The notes: a model not told the origin generated them from the letters alone. A stretch of 64,000 nt of DNA from Lyngbya sp. PCC 8106 (GCF_000169095.1 NZ_AAVU01000003.1:1-64000), one strand, 5' to 3'; positions 27,382 through 37,317 are shown, counted from the stretch's first letter. Translations and numbers: made by a program.

Positions 27382-27597
27382 ATGAACTTTTTGCAAAGAG
27401 TGTTAACGGCAGCGGCGATTACACTCGTGATTATCATCGTTAGTTTTCAAGAATCTTCTGATCCGGTTTCTCAGCTATTGTATAGAAGTGAAATCAAGCT
27501 TGAGTCTGAAGTTAGCATCTTAGACAAATGTGACTTTTCTTCTTCCTATTCAACAGATTATCAAGCCCAGATTTGTCTAGGAAATAATGAGTTTTGA
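27382..27597 (+). CDS. Small exported or membrane-anchored protein
   Basis: A 71-residue protein from the ATG at 27382, which has a GGGAG box 7 bases upstream. The N-terminus is hydrophobic (VLTAAAITLVIIIVSF), followed by a polar mature part with two Cys (DKCDFSSS and AQICLGN), a spacing that could form a disulfide. Family not recognised. Confidence 0.45.
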   Translation: MNFLQRVLTAAAITLVIIIVSFQESSDPVSQLLYRSEIKLESEVSILDKCDFSSSYSTDYQAQICLGNNEF

Positions 27598-27716
27598 TTC
27601 AAAGATTCTTCCCCTCTAGCTTTCTGTTTATCTTCTCGAACAGTGACTGAGGGTGCATCTCTTTAAATTTAAAATCTTTAAAATCAATAATTCAATAATA
27701 TTATAGCAGTTTTTAG

Positions 27717-28913
27717 TCAGATATAAACACATAATTCTCTTTGAATTAACTCAACTTCTTGTTTCAAACCTCTGACATGAATTAGCCCTACATATCCAGC
27801 GAAACAAGAAATATCCTGATGATCAAAAATATAAACATGGTGAATACCCAATTTATTTTTAGTAAATTTGAGATATCCTGTTTGATCTTTAAGGTAAATG
27901 GTAACAATCTCTTGGTCAAGGCTGAATTGATCACTAAGTTTCATTTTATCTTCTGTAAAACCTGGAACCCGTTTTAATCGCTGAATGGCTTGTTGTCTAA
28001 AATTAGTTTGACTAAAAGATATATTTTTAGAGTTTTCTAGAATATGATTAACAATTAAACCTGTAACTTTATCACTATTCCAGTAGTAAGTATGGGCATT
28101 AATTGATCCTGCTGCTACTTGTGCGTAGTTAAGTATATTATTTTGATTATTAGTGGGTTTATTGTTGATAAATTCCGAAAACTGACGAATTGTGGCTTCA
28201 AACGGGTTAGCGTCTTCTTGAAGATATTCTTCGGTGAGAGACAGACTTGATAAACTGTCAGCATCTAAAACTGGATGAATAGGATAAGCAATAATATCAG
28301 ACGCATGAATAATATTTAACCACCGGAGTTTTTGACTAGAATATTGTTGGGCTAACCGGTTCACCTGCTGCGGTTTAACCTCTAACATAATATTAAATAG
28401 AGAAATGGGAGAACCCATTGTTATGATGCTTTTGAGATTTACTTTTTGATGAGGTGCTGAATTTTGTCTCAAAATTTCTCGGATTTCAAAAGCCGGATCA
28501 TCAGTTTGAAATTTATCTGAAAATAGGATATCCCATAAAATGACTGTTCCCAAAGAGTGAGTAATGATGTGTAACTCGGTTTCTTGAGGATTTTTATGAA
28601 TAAAATCAATCAGTTGATCTGCGATAATTTTTCGGATTTTTGCCCCTCGTTCTGAACTTAAATAGGTAAAAGCATCACCCACAAACTGAGAAAAATATCC
28701 TTTTCTAAAGTCTTGATGTTTGAGGGGATTTTCTGCATTATCAATTTTATTCCAGATGATCTCTAGTTCTCGATAAACATTTCCCCAAAAACTAGAGTGA
28801 AATAGAGGAACTTTTTCTTGACGTTGACGAAACTCTCGTTGTAATAAGTCTTGCAATGAGTTTGCATATTGAGAATTTCGTTCAGCTACGCCATGAATAA
28901 AAAATATTAACAT
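27717..28913 (-). CDS. Lipase-like alpha/beta hydrolase
   Basis: 399 residues from the Met at 28913. The frame extends to 29039, but that part overlaps the end of atpG and the terminator. Strand and oxyanion motif IFFIHGVAERNSQY is followed by the nucleophile elbow IITHSLGTVIL (Ser), a probable Asp in HASDIIAYP and the His of INAHTYYWNS, the usual order. The last 120 residues form a beta-rich region of unknown type. It has no signal peptide. Substrate unknown. It lies downstream of the ATP synthase operon behind a terminator, so it probably has its own promoter. Confidence 0.75.
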   Translation of the reverse strand: MLIFFIHGVAERNSQYANSLQDLLQREFRQRQEKVPLFHSSFWGNVYRELEIIWNKIDNAENPLKHQDFRKGYFSQFVGDAFTYLSSERGAKIRKIIADQLIDFIHKNPQETELHIITHSLGTVILWDILFSDKFQTDDPAFEIREILRQNSAPHQKVNLKSIITMGSPISLFNIMLEVKPQQVNRLAQQYSSQKLRWLNIIHASDIIAYPIHPVLDADSLSSLSLTEEYLQEDANPFEATIRQFSEFINNKPTNNQNNILNYAQVAAGSINAHTYYWNSDKVTGLIVNHILENSKNISFSQTNFRQQAIQRLKRVPGFTEDKMKLSDQFSLDQEIVTIYLKDQTGYLKFTKNKLGIHHVYIFDHQDISCFAGYVGLIHVRGLKQEVELIQRELCVYI

Positions 28914-28943
28914 AATTAAAATTAACCGTTGAGCAAATTTTTG

Positions 28944-28975
28944 AATAAAAAAAGGGCTGTGAAGTTCACAACCCT
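28944..28975 (-). terminator. Rho-independent terminator of the atp operon
   Basis: On the minus strand AGGGTTGTGAA is followed by one base and TTCACAGCCCT, giving a long stem with a single G.U or mismatch, then a run of seven T. It sits 33 bases after the atpG stop, at the expected end of the operon. Confidence 0.85.
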
Positions 28976-29007
28976 GATGGTGTATCGCCAATTGTGGGCA
29001 ATGTTGC

Positions 29008-29958
29008 TTAACCCTGAAGTGCTTCTGCACCCCCGACAACTTCCAAAATTTCTTGAGTAATAGCGGCTTGTCGAGCTTTGTTGTAGGATAACGTCAAGCT
29101 TTTCATCAACTCTCCGGCATTCTCACTAGCATTACTCATCGCCGTCATCCGGGCGGCTAACTCACTCGCTGTTGATTCTTGCCACGCCCGTAACAGTTGG
29201 TTGGTCAAATAAAGCGGTAACAAAGCATCCAGAATCTGCACTGGATCTTGTTCAAAAATCATATCACGAGGGATGATTGTTGGGGTAACTGCTACTTTTT
29301 CACGAGTAACATCGAGTTGCCCCCCGTTTGTTGTCAGTCGGAAGACTTCATCATCTTGAACTTCCAAGCCTTGAAAATTGAGGGGAAGAAGGGTTTGAAC
29401 TACAGGTTTAGAACTAATCAACGACACAAACTTCGTGTAAATCAATTCTACCCGATCCACTTCTCCCGATAAAAATAAGGAGAGAACTTCTTCAGCCGCA
29501 TCTGCAACTTTATCGCCAGCAGGGGTTTTTTCTGGGTTTTCAGCCGTTCTTTGAATCGGGACATTCCGGCGTTGAAAATACTGAATCGCTTTCCGTCCCA
29601 CTAGGATATAAGTATAATCAACCCCTTCTGCGGTCAATTCTTGAGCGCGACTTTCCGCCCGTTTGATAATATTACTGTTGTAAGTACCGCACAAACCGCG
29701 ATTACCAGAAATCACCAGTAATCCGACTTTTTTGACTTCCCGTTGTTCGAGTAGGGGAGAATCAATATTTTCAAATTTTAGACGGGATTGTAGGGCATAA
29801 AGAATCCCGGCTAATTTATCGGCAAAAGGACGGGTTGCTAAGACTTGTTCTTGAGCGCGACGAACTTTAGCAGAGGCAACTAAACGCATCGCCTCGGTAA
29901 TTTTTTTTGTATTTTTGACTGAAGCAATGCGATCGCGAATCGCTTTTAAGTTTGACAT
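29008..29958 (-). CDS. atpG: ATP synthase subunit gamma
   Basis: A 316-residue central stalk subunit (named atpC in older cyanobacterial papers). N-terminal helix SNLKAIRDRIASVKNTKKITEAM and C-terminal helix SLTYNKARQAAI-like (SLTLSYNKARQAAITQEI) are typical. The cyanobacterial/chloroplast insertion is visible near residues 195-235 (PLNFQGLEVQDDEVFR) and lacks the paired Cys of the plant redox switch. Last gene of the operon; its start lies 91 bases after the atpA stop. Confidence 0.97.
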   Translation of the reverse strand: MSNLKAIRDRIASVKNTKKITEAMRLVASAKVRRAQEQVLATRPFADKLAGILYALQSRLKFENIDSPLLEQREVKKVGLLVISGNRGLCGTYNSNIIKRAESRAQELTAEGVDYTYILVGRKAIQYFQRRNVPIQRTAENPEKTPAGDKVADAAEEVLSLFLSGEVDRVELIYTKFVSLISSKPVVQTLLPLNFQGLEVQDDEVFRLTTNGGQLDVTREKVAVTPTIIPRDMIFEQDPVQILDALLPLYLTNQLLRAWQESTASELAARMTAMSNASENAGELMKSLTLSYNKARQAAITQEILEVVGGAEALQG

Positions 29959-30049
29959 AGTGGGGTCAGTTATCAGTTATTTGTTAACAGTGACCAGTGA
30001 AATTTGATCAAAGCTAAACGCCCGATTTCTCACTGGCCACAAAACCTGA

Positions 30050-31567
30050 CTAGGCAGAAACGAGGAAGGTTTGCTTAAATTCGCTAATTCCTTCTTTGAG
30101 GAGATTTTCTGCTTCTTCAGTTAGGACTTTTTCGCTTTGGATGATTTCGCCATACTTGGGCTTGCTGTTTTTCAGGTAATCCCGCAATCCCGCAGCAAAA
30201 GCAACGACTTTTTCCACTGGAACTTCATCGAGATAACCGTTAATTCCCGTGTAAATAATCGCCACCTGTTCAAATAATTGCAGAGGCGAGTTTTGGGGTT
30301 GTTTGAGGAGTTCGCGTAGGCGTTCACCCCGAGACAACTGTTTACGGGTTGCTTCATCCAAGTCAGAAGCAAACTGAGAAAAGGCAGCCAACTCAGAATA
30401 TTGAGCCAACTCTAGCTTAATCTTACCTGCAACCTTTTTAATGGCTTTAGTTTGAGCCGCAGAACCCACACGGGATACAGAAATCCCCGCGTTTACCGCC
30501 GGACGCAAACCGGAGTTGAACAAGTCAGCCGACAGGAAGATCTGACCATCCGTAATCGAAATAACGTTTGTGGGGATGTAAGCCGAAACGTCACTAGCTT
30601 GGGTTTCAATAATCGGTAGGGCTGTCATACTACCGCCACCCAGTTCATCATTCAACTTCGCCGCCCGTTCGAGCAGACGAGAGTGGAGATAGAATACGTC
30701 TCCGGGATAAGCTTCCCGACCAGGAGGACGACGCAGCAACAGCGACATTTGACGATAGGCTTGGGCTTGCTTGGACAAGTCATCGTAGATGACGAGAGTG
30801 TGCTTACCCTTGTACATGAAGTATTCGGCGATGCAAGCTCCGGCGTAGGGGGCTAAGTATTGTAATGTAGCCGGTTCACTGGCGCTAGCTGCCACGATTA
30901 CGGTGTAGTCCATCGCGCCCTTCTCTGCCAGGGTTCCCGCAACTTGAGCCACTGTAGAAGCTTTTTGACCGATAGCAACGTAGACGCAAATCACATCTTC
31001 GCTCTTTTGATTGATGATCGTATCAATCGCGATCGCGGTTTTACCCGTTTGTCTGTCACCAATAATCAGTTCTCGCTGACCTCTACCAATCGGAATCATC
31101 GCATCAATCGCGGTAATTCCGGTTTGCATCGGTTCGCACACGGAGCGACGGTCAATAATTCCGGGAGCGGGAGATTCCAGCAGACGATCTTCTGAGGATT
31201 GGATTTCACCTTTACCATCAATGGGACGACCTAACGCATCCACAATCCGGCCAAGCATGGCATCACCAACCGGAATCTCAGCAATTCTTCCGGTTCCGGT
31301 TACGGAGGAGCCTTCCTCGATTTTATGGCCATCTCCCATCAATACTGCACCCACGTTGTCTTCTTCGAGGTTGAGGGCGATGCCGATTGTACCATCTTCG
31401 AACTCTAGCAGTTCTGAAGACATGGCTTTATCTAAGCCGTAGATACGAGCAATACCATCACCCACTTGCAGAACCGTACCAACGTTGGAGACTTTTACAT
31501 CTTGGTCGTACTGTTTGATCTGCTGTTCAATGATGCTGCTAATTTCGTCGGGTCTGATTGATACCAT
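30050..31567 (-). CDS. atpA: ATP synthase subunit alpha
   Basis: 505 residues. Nucleotide-binding P-loop GDRQTGKTAIAID, YVAIGQKASTVAQV, and YDDLSKQAQAYRQMSLLLRRPPG are standard. The alpha subunit carries the non-catalytic nucleotide sites of F1. Start MVSIRPDEISSII is typical of cyanobacteria and chloroplasts. The beta and epsilon genes are absent from the window, as expected because cyanobacteria keep them in a separate operon. Confidence 0.98.
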   Translation of the reverse strand: MVSIRPDEISSIIEQQIKQYDQDVKVSNVGTVLQVGDGIARIYGLDKAMSSELLEFEDGTIGIALNLEEDNVGAVLMGDGHKIEEGSSVTGTGRIAEIPVGDAMLGRIVDALGRPIDGKGEIQSSEDRLLESPAPGIIDRRSVCEPMQTGITAIDAMIPIGRGQRELIIGDRQTGKTAIAIDTIINQKSEDVICVYVAIGQKASTVAQVAGTLAEKGAMDYTVIVAASASEPATLQYLAPYAGACIAEYFMYKGKHTLVIYDDLSKQAQAYRQMSLLLRRPPGREAYPGDVFYLHSRLLERAAKLNDELGGGSMTALPIIETQASDVSAYIPTNVISITDGQIFLSADLFNSGLRPAVNAGISVSRVGSAAQTKAIKKVAGKIKLELAQYSELAAFSQFASDLDEATRKQLSRGERLRELLKQPQNSPLQLFEQVAIIYTGINGYLDEVPVEKVVAFAAGLRDYLKNSKPKYGEIIQSEKVLTEEAENLLKEGISEFKQTFLVSA

Positions 31568-31865
31568 AGTTCTCGTTATTTTAAGTGATCACTCATTGGG
31601 TAAACAGAGGGGTGAGTTCAGGGGATCTAGAGTTAATTTTTGACAAAATTGAATCGATCCTTAAATTGATCAATCTGATTTGTCACATTAACGGTTTACT
31701 CCTCAAATCAACCGATCTGTAAGATATATGTTGTTGATGGGTAGAAGCACGGACATTCAAAAATATCAACCTTCTGCGTTGTCGGTTAGAATTACCGTGT
31801 TCTGACTGTTTGGAGTTGAGTCTGTCTCCAGCGAGGCTGAGATCACAACTCACCTGACTGATGTT
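31568..31865 (-). other. 298-base gap inside the atp operon
   Basis: The stretch between atpH and atpA holds no ORF worth naming. It is longer than every other spacer in the operon (8-122 bases). No clear terminator or promoter could be identified by eye. An internal promoter or processing site would fit the position. Confidence 0.4.
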
Positions 31866-32411
31866 TTAAGCGTTCAGGCGAATACCGATCCGACGCAATT
31901 GCCCACGTAGACTGGCATCAATCACCTGAGATCCAACTTTGATAATCACACCCCCGATCAATGCAGGGTCGATTTGGGTTGTTATTTCGACATGATCTGC
32001 GCCGGTCATGCCTTTCACTTTCTCAGAAAGGTGGTTTCTTTGACCCTCATTCAACTCCACTGTTGAAGTCACTTCAGCCAACACCGTTTTATTGAGTTGA
32101 CGCAGTAAAGCGAGATACTGCTTAACGATGGGTTCGAGAAAGGAAATCCGTCCTCGATCAACCAGTAACAGAGAAAAGTTTCGCAGATAAGGATTCATTT
32201 CCTCACGGAAAATTTGTCCAATTACTGCTTTTTTGTCATCCGGTTGGATGACAGGATTTGCCAAGAATTTTTTTAATTGTTCTGAATTTTCCATCAATTC
32301 CAACAAACTGCGGATGTTGTCTCCGATTTCGTTGGTGAGGTTATTCGACTTGGCAACTGACATTAAAGCCTGTGCGTAAGGCTCTACAATTTCTCCAACA
32401 ATTGCACTCAT
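31866..32411 (-). CDS. atpH: ATP synthase subunit delta
   Basis: 181 residues of the OSCP/delta family that joins F1 to the peripheral stalk. N-terminal helical domain (VEPYAQALMSVAKSNN) and C-terminal segment (DPALIGGVIIKVGSQVIDASLRGQLRRI) are conserved. Its start is eight bases after the atpF stop, so the two are tightly coupled. Confidence 0.96.
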   Translation of the reverse strand: MSAIVGEIVEPYAQALMSVAKSNNLTNEIGDNIRSLLELMENSEQLKKFLANPVIQPDDKKAVIGQIFREEMNPYLRNFSLLLVDRGRISFLEPIVKQYLALLRQLNKTVLAEVTSTVELNEGQRNHLSEKVKGMTGADHVEITTQIDPALIGGVIIKVGSQVIDASLRGQLRRIGIRLNA

Positions 32412-32419
32412 TAATTACC

Positions 32420-32941
32420 TCACAATAACGCCAAACTGCGATCAATTAATTGTTCTTGAGCAGAATGGTCAAGTTGTTCTTTGAGTCGGGCTTCTGAGCG
32501 CTCTAGAGCCATTGCTACGGCTTGAGCGCGTAAACTCGCGATCGCCCGGTCTCGTTCTCCATCCATTTCTTGACTTGCGGCCGCTTTCATGCGTTCAACA
32601 TCTTGAATCGCCTGAGCTTCGATCTGAGCTTTGAGTGCTTTGGCTCGTTCTTGGGCTTCGGCTCGAATGCGTTCGGCTTCAGCTTGAGCTTGAGTCAACT
32701 TTTGCTGTTGCTTGGCGAGAGTCTCTGCCGCTTGCTTTTGACGCTGCTCTGCATCTGTGATCGCCTGCTCGATATTGGCTCGTCTTTCACTCAGGATTTT
32801 GCCTAAAAAACCTCGTCCAAAGTAGATTAGAACTCCAATCAAAATGGCAAGGTTAATCAGGTTGCTGTCTAAAATATCGAAGTTGAATCCAAACTCGCCT
32901 TCAGAGGCTGCCTCTGTAGCTAGTAATACTACCGTCTCCAT
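32420..32941 (-). CDS. atpF: ATP synthase subunit b
   Basis: A 173-residue peripheral stalk subunit with one N-terminal membrane span (LINLAILIGVLIYFGRGFL) and a long charged coiled coil (ILSERRANIEQAITDAEQRQKQAAETL in part). It pairs with b' (the next gene upstream), as usual for photosynthetic F-type enzymes. Confidence 0.96.
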   Translation of the reverse strand: METVVLLATEAASEGEFGFNFDILDSNLINLAILIGVLIYFGRGFLGKILSERRANIEQAITDAEQRQKQAAETLAKQQQKLTQAQAEAERIRAEAQERAKALKAQIEAQAIQDVERMKAAASQEMDGERDRAIASLRAQAVAMALERSEARLKEQLDHSAQEQLIDRSLALL

Positions 32942-32994
32942 GATGTTCTTCTCTTAACTGCGCTGCTAACAGTTTGACCTAAAATTATTGGGGA

Positions 32995-33480
32995 TTATCT
33001 CACCAATTCAGGCCCTAATAGCTTTTCTAGAATTTGCCGACTGAGTGGTTCAACCTGTTGCTCTAAAGTTTGTAAAGCTTGCTGCTTTTCGGTCTCTATT
33101 TCCTGAACAGCTTTCTCTCTTAGCTTTTGGGCTTCTTGTAGAGCTTCAGCCATTTTTTCTGATGCAATTTTGCGAGCATCAGCTTGAGCGGTGACAATCA
33201 CGTTTTGAGATTGCTTGCGGGTTTCTGCCAGTTCTTGCTCGTATTGTTGAGCTAACTTTTCCGCTTTGTCTAACCGTTCTTGAGCTTGCAGTCTATTTTC
33301 TCGAATATACTCGGCACGCTCATCAATTGCTTTTCCGAGTGGCTTGTAAAAAATCGCGTTTAAAATGACTGCAAGGAGCAAAAATTGTACAGCCATCAGA
33401 GGCAAGGTCGCATTTAGATCAAACAGTCCTCCCTCTTTGGCAGTTTCTTCAACTGCGAATAGAATTGTCCAGTGCATCAT
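32995..33480 (-). CDS. atpF2: ATP synthase subunit b'
   Basis: 161 residues; older name atpG in cyanobacteria. A membrane span (TLPLMAVQFLLLAVILNAIFY) is followed by the b' hallmark KPLGKAIDERAEYIRENRL-like motif and a long coiled coil. Forms the heterodimeric stator stalk with b. Two adjacent Met codons at the start; either may be used. Confidence 0.96.
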   Translation of the reverse strand: MMHWTILFAVEETAKEGGLFDLNATLPLMAVQFLLLAVILNAIFYKPLGKAIDERAEYIRENRLQAQERLDKAEKLAQQYEQELAETRKQSQNVIVTAQADARKIASEKMAEALQEAQKLREKAVQEIETEKQQALQTLEQQVEPLSRQILEKLLGPELVR

Positions 33481-33586
33481 TAGTTATTGTGTCTAGGGTT
33501 CCCATGCTGTCTGGTTTTAGAGTTTAGATTTCAGACTTTTCGGGTGAGGAATATCCCGGCTATCTAAAACCTAAACTCCAAACTTT

Positions 33587-33832
33587 TTACGCGAAGGGGT
33601 TAGCAAAAAGCAACACTAGAGAAACGACAAGACCGTAAATGGTCAAAGCTTCCATAAATGCCAAGCTCAATAGCAAAGTTCCGCGAATTTTACCTTCAGC
33701 TTCGGGTTGACGAGCAATCCCTTCTACAGCTTGACCTGCTGCATTTCCTTGACCAATACCAGGCCCAATTGCACCTAAACCTACAGCTAGAGCAGCAGCA
33801 ATCACGGAAGCAGCAGCAATTAACGGATCCAT
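33587..33832 (-). CDS. atpE: ATP synthase subunit c
   Basis: 81 residues from the Met at 33832, which follows an AGGAAA box; the frame extends 13 codons upstream without family support. Two membrane helices form the rotor ring. The proton-binding Glu lies in LAFMEALTIYGLV and the polar loop is ARQPEAEGKI. Length and sequence are standard for cyanobacteria. Confidence 0.97.
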   Translation of the reverse strand: MDPLIAAASVIAAALAVGLGAIGPGIGQGNAAGQAVEGIARQPEAEGKIRGTLLLSLAFMEALTIYGLVVSLVLLFANPFA

Positions 33833-33900
33833 AATGATTTCCTTATCTAAACGACGAAATTGACAATTCAAGACTACAAATCTACATCCTCGTTTTTAAC

Positions 33901-33927
33901 TCTCAGCAGTATTTATCCCGGCTGAGA
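33901..33927. other. Inter-gene hairpin upstream of atpE
   Basis: TCTCAGC (33901-33907) pairs with GCTGAGA (33921-33927) around a 13-base loop, in the spacer between atpB and atpE. Hairpins beside the c-subunit gene often adjust its higher expression in atp operons; this one has no T-tract and so may affect RNA stability, which is inference. Confidence 0.35.
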
Positions 33928-33954
33928 ATTTTGAGGTCAACTCAGTTTTCGAGC

Positions 33955-34710
33955 TTAGTGATGTTCTTCACCATGCCCTTCTAGAGCTTCTCCAATATAG
34001 TTGGCTGCTAGAGTGGCAAAAATGAGAGCCTGAATGGAACCCAGGAATAAACCCAGTACCATCAATGGCAGGGGAACAAATAGAGGAACCAGAAATACCA
34101 ATACCGCTACTACTAATTCATCCGCCAATACGTTACCGAACAGACGGAAGCTCAGAGAAAGAGGCTTGGTGAAATCTTCGATCACCCGGAACGGGGCAAG
34201 AAAGGGGACGGGCTTTGCATAATCAGCAAAGTAGCCGACAACGCCTTTTTTACTCATACCTGCGTAAAAATACGCGCCGGATGTCAACAGTGCCAAGGCT
34301 ATCGTTGTATTGATGTCGCTTGTCGGAGCGGTAAGTTCTCCTGAGGGTAGCTCAATCAGCTTCCAAGGAACTAATGCCCCTGACCAGTTCGACACAAAGA
34401 TGAACAAAAATAATGTACCAACAAACGGTACCCAGGGGCGATATTCTTTTTCCCCGATTTGGTCTTTAGCCAGGTTGCGAACAAATTCCAGGACAAATTC
34501 CATGAAATTCTGCATTCCACTGGGAATACGCTGAATGTTGGTTGTTGCTAAAATAGCTCCCAGCATTAGCACCGCTATGACAAACCAAGAGGTCAGGAAA
34601 ATTTGTCCGTGAACCTTGAAATTGCCCAGTTCCCAGTAGAAGTGCTGACCCACTTCCAAACTCGCGAGGGGAAAACAGTTAATAGCGTTGAAAAATTCAA
34701 GCATTTGCAT
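33955..34710 (-). CDS. atpB: ATP synthase subunit a
   Basis: A 251-residue membrane subunit with five or six helices (named atpI in chloroplast/cyanobacterial usage). The essential Arg lies in PLSLSFRLFGNVLADELVV and the C-terminal helix is GSIQALIFATLAANYIGEAL. Forms the proton path with the c ring. The start may be Met1 or Met3. Confidence 0.97.
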   Translation of the reverse strand: MQMLEFFNAINCFPLASLEVGQHFYWELGNFKVHGQIFLTSWFVIAVLMLGAILATTNIQRIPSGMQNFMEFVLEFVRNLAKDQIGEKEYRPWVPFVGTLFLFIFVSNWSGALVPWKLIELPSGELTAPTSDINTTIALALLTSGAYFYAGMSKKGVVGYFADYAKPVPFLAPFRVIEDFTKPLSLSFRLFGNVLADELVVAVLVFLVPLFVPLPLMVLGLFLGSIQALIFATLAANYIGEALEGHGEEHH

Positions 34711-34766
34711 TCAAAAGGCTTCCCCATACTTGTACAGGCCCCAAGTCTGACTTTGCCTGAAGCTGA

Positions 34767-35216
34767 CTAACTCTCAGGCATCAGTGCTGTTTTCAGCACA
34801 TACAGAATGAGCGCAGCTTTGTACGTCAGAAATCCCAAAAATATGGGAAGGATCGACAAACTATTCCATTGAGTTGCAACAACGACGGGTCCAATGAATA
34901 TAGCTAACCGAGCTTTGCTCAGACGTTGTTGCTGTCTACCCAGTTTCTCAACGTCTTTTGCTAACATTCTTAAGTAAACCACACTTCCAACCGCTCCTAA
35001 TAAATAATTTAGAGCAATCTTGAGCGGATAAAAGCAGCAGACCGTTACAAAAATAACGCCTGTCAAAATCACCGTCACGATTAGCAAGTCCTGCTGGAGC
35101 TGATAATACTCCTGCATCGAGGCATCCGGTTCAGGATCTAGCACGCCTGAGTCGGAACTATTCTCTACGGGGGGTGTGGTTTCAACTATGGAGTCAGACA
35201 AGATCACAAAACTCAC
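34767..35216 (-). CDS. atpI: ATP synthase-associated AtpI-like protein
   Basis: 149 residues with a polar N-terminus and four hydrophobic spans (LLIVTVILTGVIFVTVCCF, ALNYLLGAVGSVVYLRML, RLAIFIGPVVVATQW, LPIFLGFLTYKAALILYVL). The span pattern and first place in the operon match AtpI (Atp1), which helps assemble the c ring. It marks the promoter-proximal end, so the operon promoter should lie within 35217-35502. Confidence 0.85.
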   Translation of the reverse strand: MSFVILSDSIVETTPPVENSSDSGVLDPEPDASMQEYYQLQQDLLIVTVILTGVIFVTVCCFYPLKIALNYLLGAVGSVVYLRMLAKDVEKLGRQQQRLSKARLAIFIGPVVVATQWNSLSILPIFLGFLTYKAALILYVLKTALMPES

Positions 35217-35502
35217 AAACTCAAACTTGGGTTATTGGCTGCGCTCTGCAAGCCAACACCGATAATACCATGTATCGGGAACAAAAAAGCCAAGATAGGC
35301 AAGAGGCAAGAACGAATAAAAAATAACGGATCAGGGAACAGGCATTTTAAGTGCATCTTCACCCGCGTGATGCGTCAAGCCCAATTGATCCGCGGGGCTG
35401 TTTGATTCGCCCTGGGGGTGGGTGAGGAACAGAAGGCTTTTACACAATGGACTCGATCTCAAATCTAAAAGCACATTCGCTTAACTGTTCACGGCTCACG
35501 GT

Positions 35503-37317
35503 CTACTGTTTGTACTCTACTGCTGCGGCAATTGATTTCTGAAGATATGAAACAACATCTTCCACTGCAACTTCTTGAGAAGTATGGGTCGCCCGTTCGA
35601 CAATTTCCACTTTGCCAGATTTTAGCGATCGCCCGGTAACAATCCGATAAGGAATTCCGATCAAATCCGCATCTTTGAACTTAACTCCGGCTCGTTCATT
35701 ACGATCATCAAGTAACGTTTCAATTCCGACTTGATTGAGTTGAGTATACAGGTTTTCTGCTGTTTCTAGCTGCTGAGTGTCGTTAATGTTAGGAATCGTA
35801 ATAATAGCATGATAAGGTGCGATCGCCACCGGCCAAATAATCCCATCTTTATCATAGGATTGTTCAACGGCTGACTGCGCCAAACGCGACACCCCAACCC
35901 CATAACATCCCATCACTAACGGAATTTCTTCGCCTTTTTCATTGGTACAAGTCGCCCCCATCATTTGAGAATATTTTGTTCCGAGTTGAAAGATATGACC
36001 GACTTCAATCCCTCTTGCAGTTTCTAATATTTGATTAGGATCGTGAACGGCGCGATCTCCTGCTGTTGCGGTGCGGATATCAACAACAATTTTCGGCAAC
36101 TCAAACTCTTTTTTCCAGTTCGCCCCAACCACGTGAAACCCAGATTCATTCGCCCCTGTAACAAAATTCTGCAACTCTACAGCCGTTTGATCAACCATCC
36201 GCAAAAACTTAGCATGAATCTGCTTACTTCCCGTTATATAATCATCCGATAAATCCGGCGCAATATAACCCAAAGGTAACGGTTTCGCCGCCCATTTTTG
36301 TTGTGCTTCTTCATCGGGAACCGTTAACGAAATGATTGCTTTTGCCTGATATTCCCCCGCTAACTTTGTTAACTCATTTTGCAACTTGACTTCATTCACA
36401 TCTTGATCACCCCGAATATTGACTAATACTAACACCGTCATCCCATTATCAAAAACCGCCTGATAAAGAACATTTTTGACCAATTGTGTTGGTGAACATT
36501 TCAGGAAATTACACACCGTTTCGATTGTTGCTGTATTCGGTGTTTCTCGTTTTTCATAGGTTTTAAAAGTCGAAGGTTCGGCATCAGCAGGCAAAGAAAC
36601 AGCCTTTTCTACATTCGCCGCATATTTGCCATCTTCGGTGTAGAGAACTTCATCTTCTCCCGCTTCAGCTAACACCATAAACTCTTGCGAACCCGATCCA
36701 CCAATTGCCCCAGAATCTGCTTCTACAGCCCGAAATGCTAACCCTGAACGAGTTAATATATTACGATAAGCCCGATCCATATCTTTGTAAGTTGCTTTCA
36801 AACTCTCTTCATCAATATGGAACGAATAGCCATCTTTCATAATAAATTCTCGTCCCCGCATTAAGCCAAAACGAGGTCTAATTTCATCCCTGAATTTAGT
36901 TTGAATTTGATATAAATGCAGGGGAAGTTGTTGATAGGAACGGATCATTTCTTTAGCGATCGTTGTGATCACTTCTTCGTGAGTTGGCCCTAAGGCTAAA
37001 TCTCGGTTACGGCGATCGCGTAAAGCAAACATAATCCCTTCGGCTTTAGTATAAGTATCCCATCGACCCGACTCTTGCCATAATTCCGCAGGTTGAACTT
37101 GAGGAAGCAGACATTCTTCGGCACCGGTGGCGTTCATTTCTTCGCGAACAATTTGCGAAACTTTTTGCAACACCCGCCACATCAAAGGAAGATAAGCATA
37201 AATTCCACTCCCAATGCGACGGATATAACCTGCACGAACCAACAGTTTATGACTGGGTATTTCTGCTTCGGCTGGATCTTCGCGTAACGTCACAAATAAC
37301 ATTTTAGAGAGTCGCAT
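35503..37317 (-). CDS. proS: Prolyl-tRNA synthetase, bacterial type
   Basis: 604 residues; a class II enzyme. Start MRLSKMLFVTLREDPAEAE is conserved. Motif 2 region FRDEIRPRFGLMRGREFIMKD (in part) and motif 3 VMGCYGVGVSRL are present. The editing insertion domain between them spans residues about 225-405 and removes mischarged Ala. The anticodon-binding domain is at the C-terminus. Transcribed on its own, upstream of the ATP synthase operon. Confidence 0.97.
   Translation of the reverse strand: MRLSKMLFVTLREDPAEAEIPSHKLLVRAGYIRRIGSGIYAYLPLMWRVLQKVSQIVREEMNATGAEECLLPQVQPAELWQESGRWDTYTKAEGIMFALRDRRNRDLALGPTHEEVITTIAKEMIRSYQQLPLHLYQIQTKFRDEIRPRFGLMRGREFIMKDGYSFHIDEESLKATYKDMDRAYRNILTRSGLAFRAVEADSGAIGGSGSQEFMVLAEAGEDEVLYTEDGKYAANVEKAVSLPADAEPSTFKTYEKRETPNTATIETVCNFLKCSPTQLVKNVLYQAVFDNGMTVLVLVNIRGDQDVNEVKLQNELTKLAGEYQAKAIISLTVPDEEAQQKWAAKPLPLGYIAPDLSDDYITGSKQIHAKFLRMVDQTAVELQNFVTGANESGFHVVGANWKKEFELPKIVVDIRTATAGDRAVHDPNQILETARGIEVGHIFQLGTKYSQMMGATCTNEKGEEIPLVMGCYGVGVSRLAQSAVEQSYDKDGIIWPVAIAPYHAIITIPNINDTQQLETAENLYTQLNQVGIETLLDDRNERAGVKFKDADLIGIPYRIVTGRSLKSGKVEIVERATHTSQEVAVEDVVSYLQKSIAAAVEYKQ

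Noticed and set aside
28914..29039. Longer start for the lipase-like gene
   Set aside because: The extension overlaps atpG and its terminator; the Met at 28913 fits the fold start.
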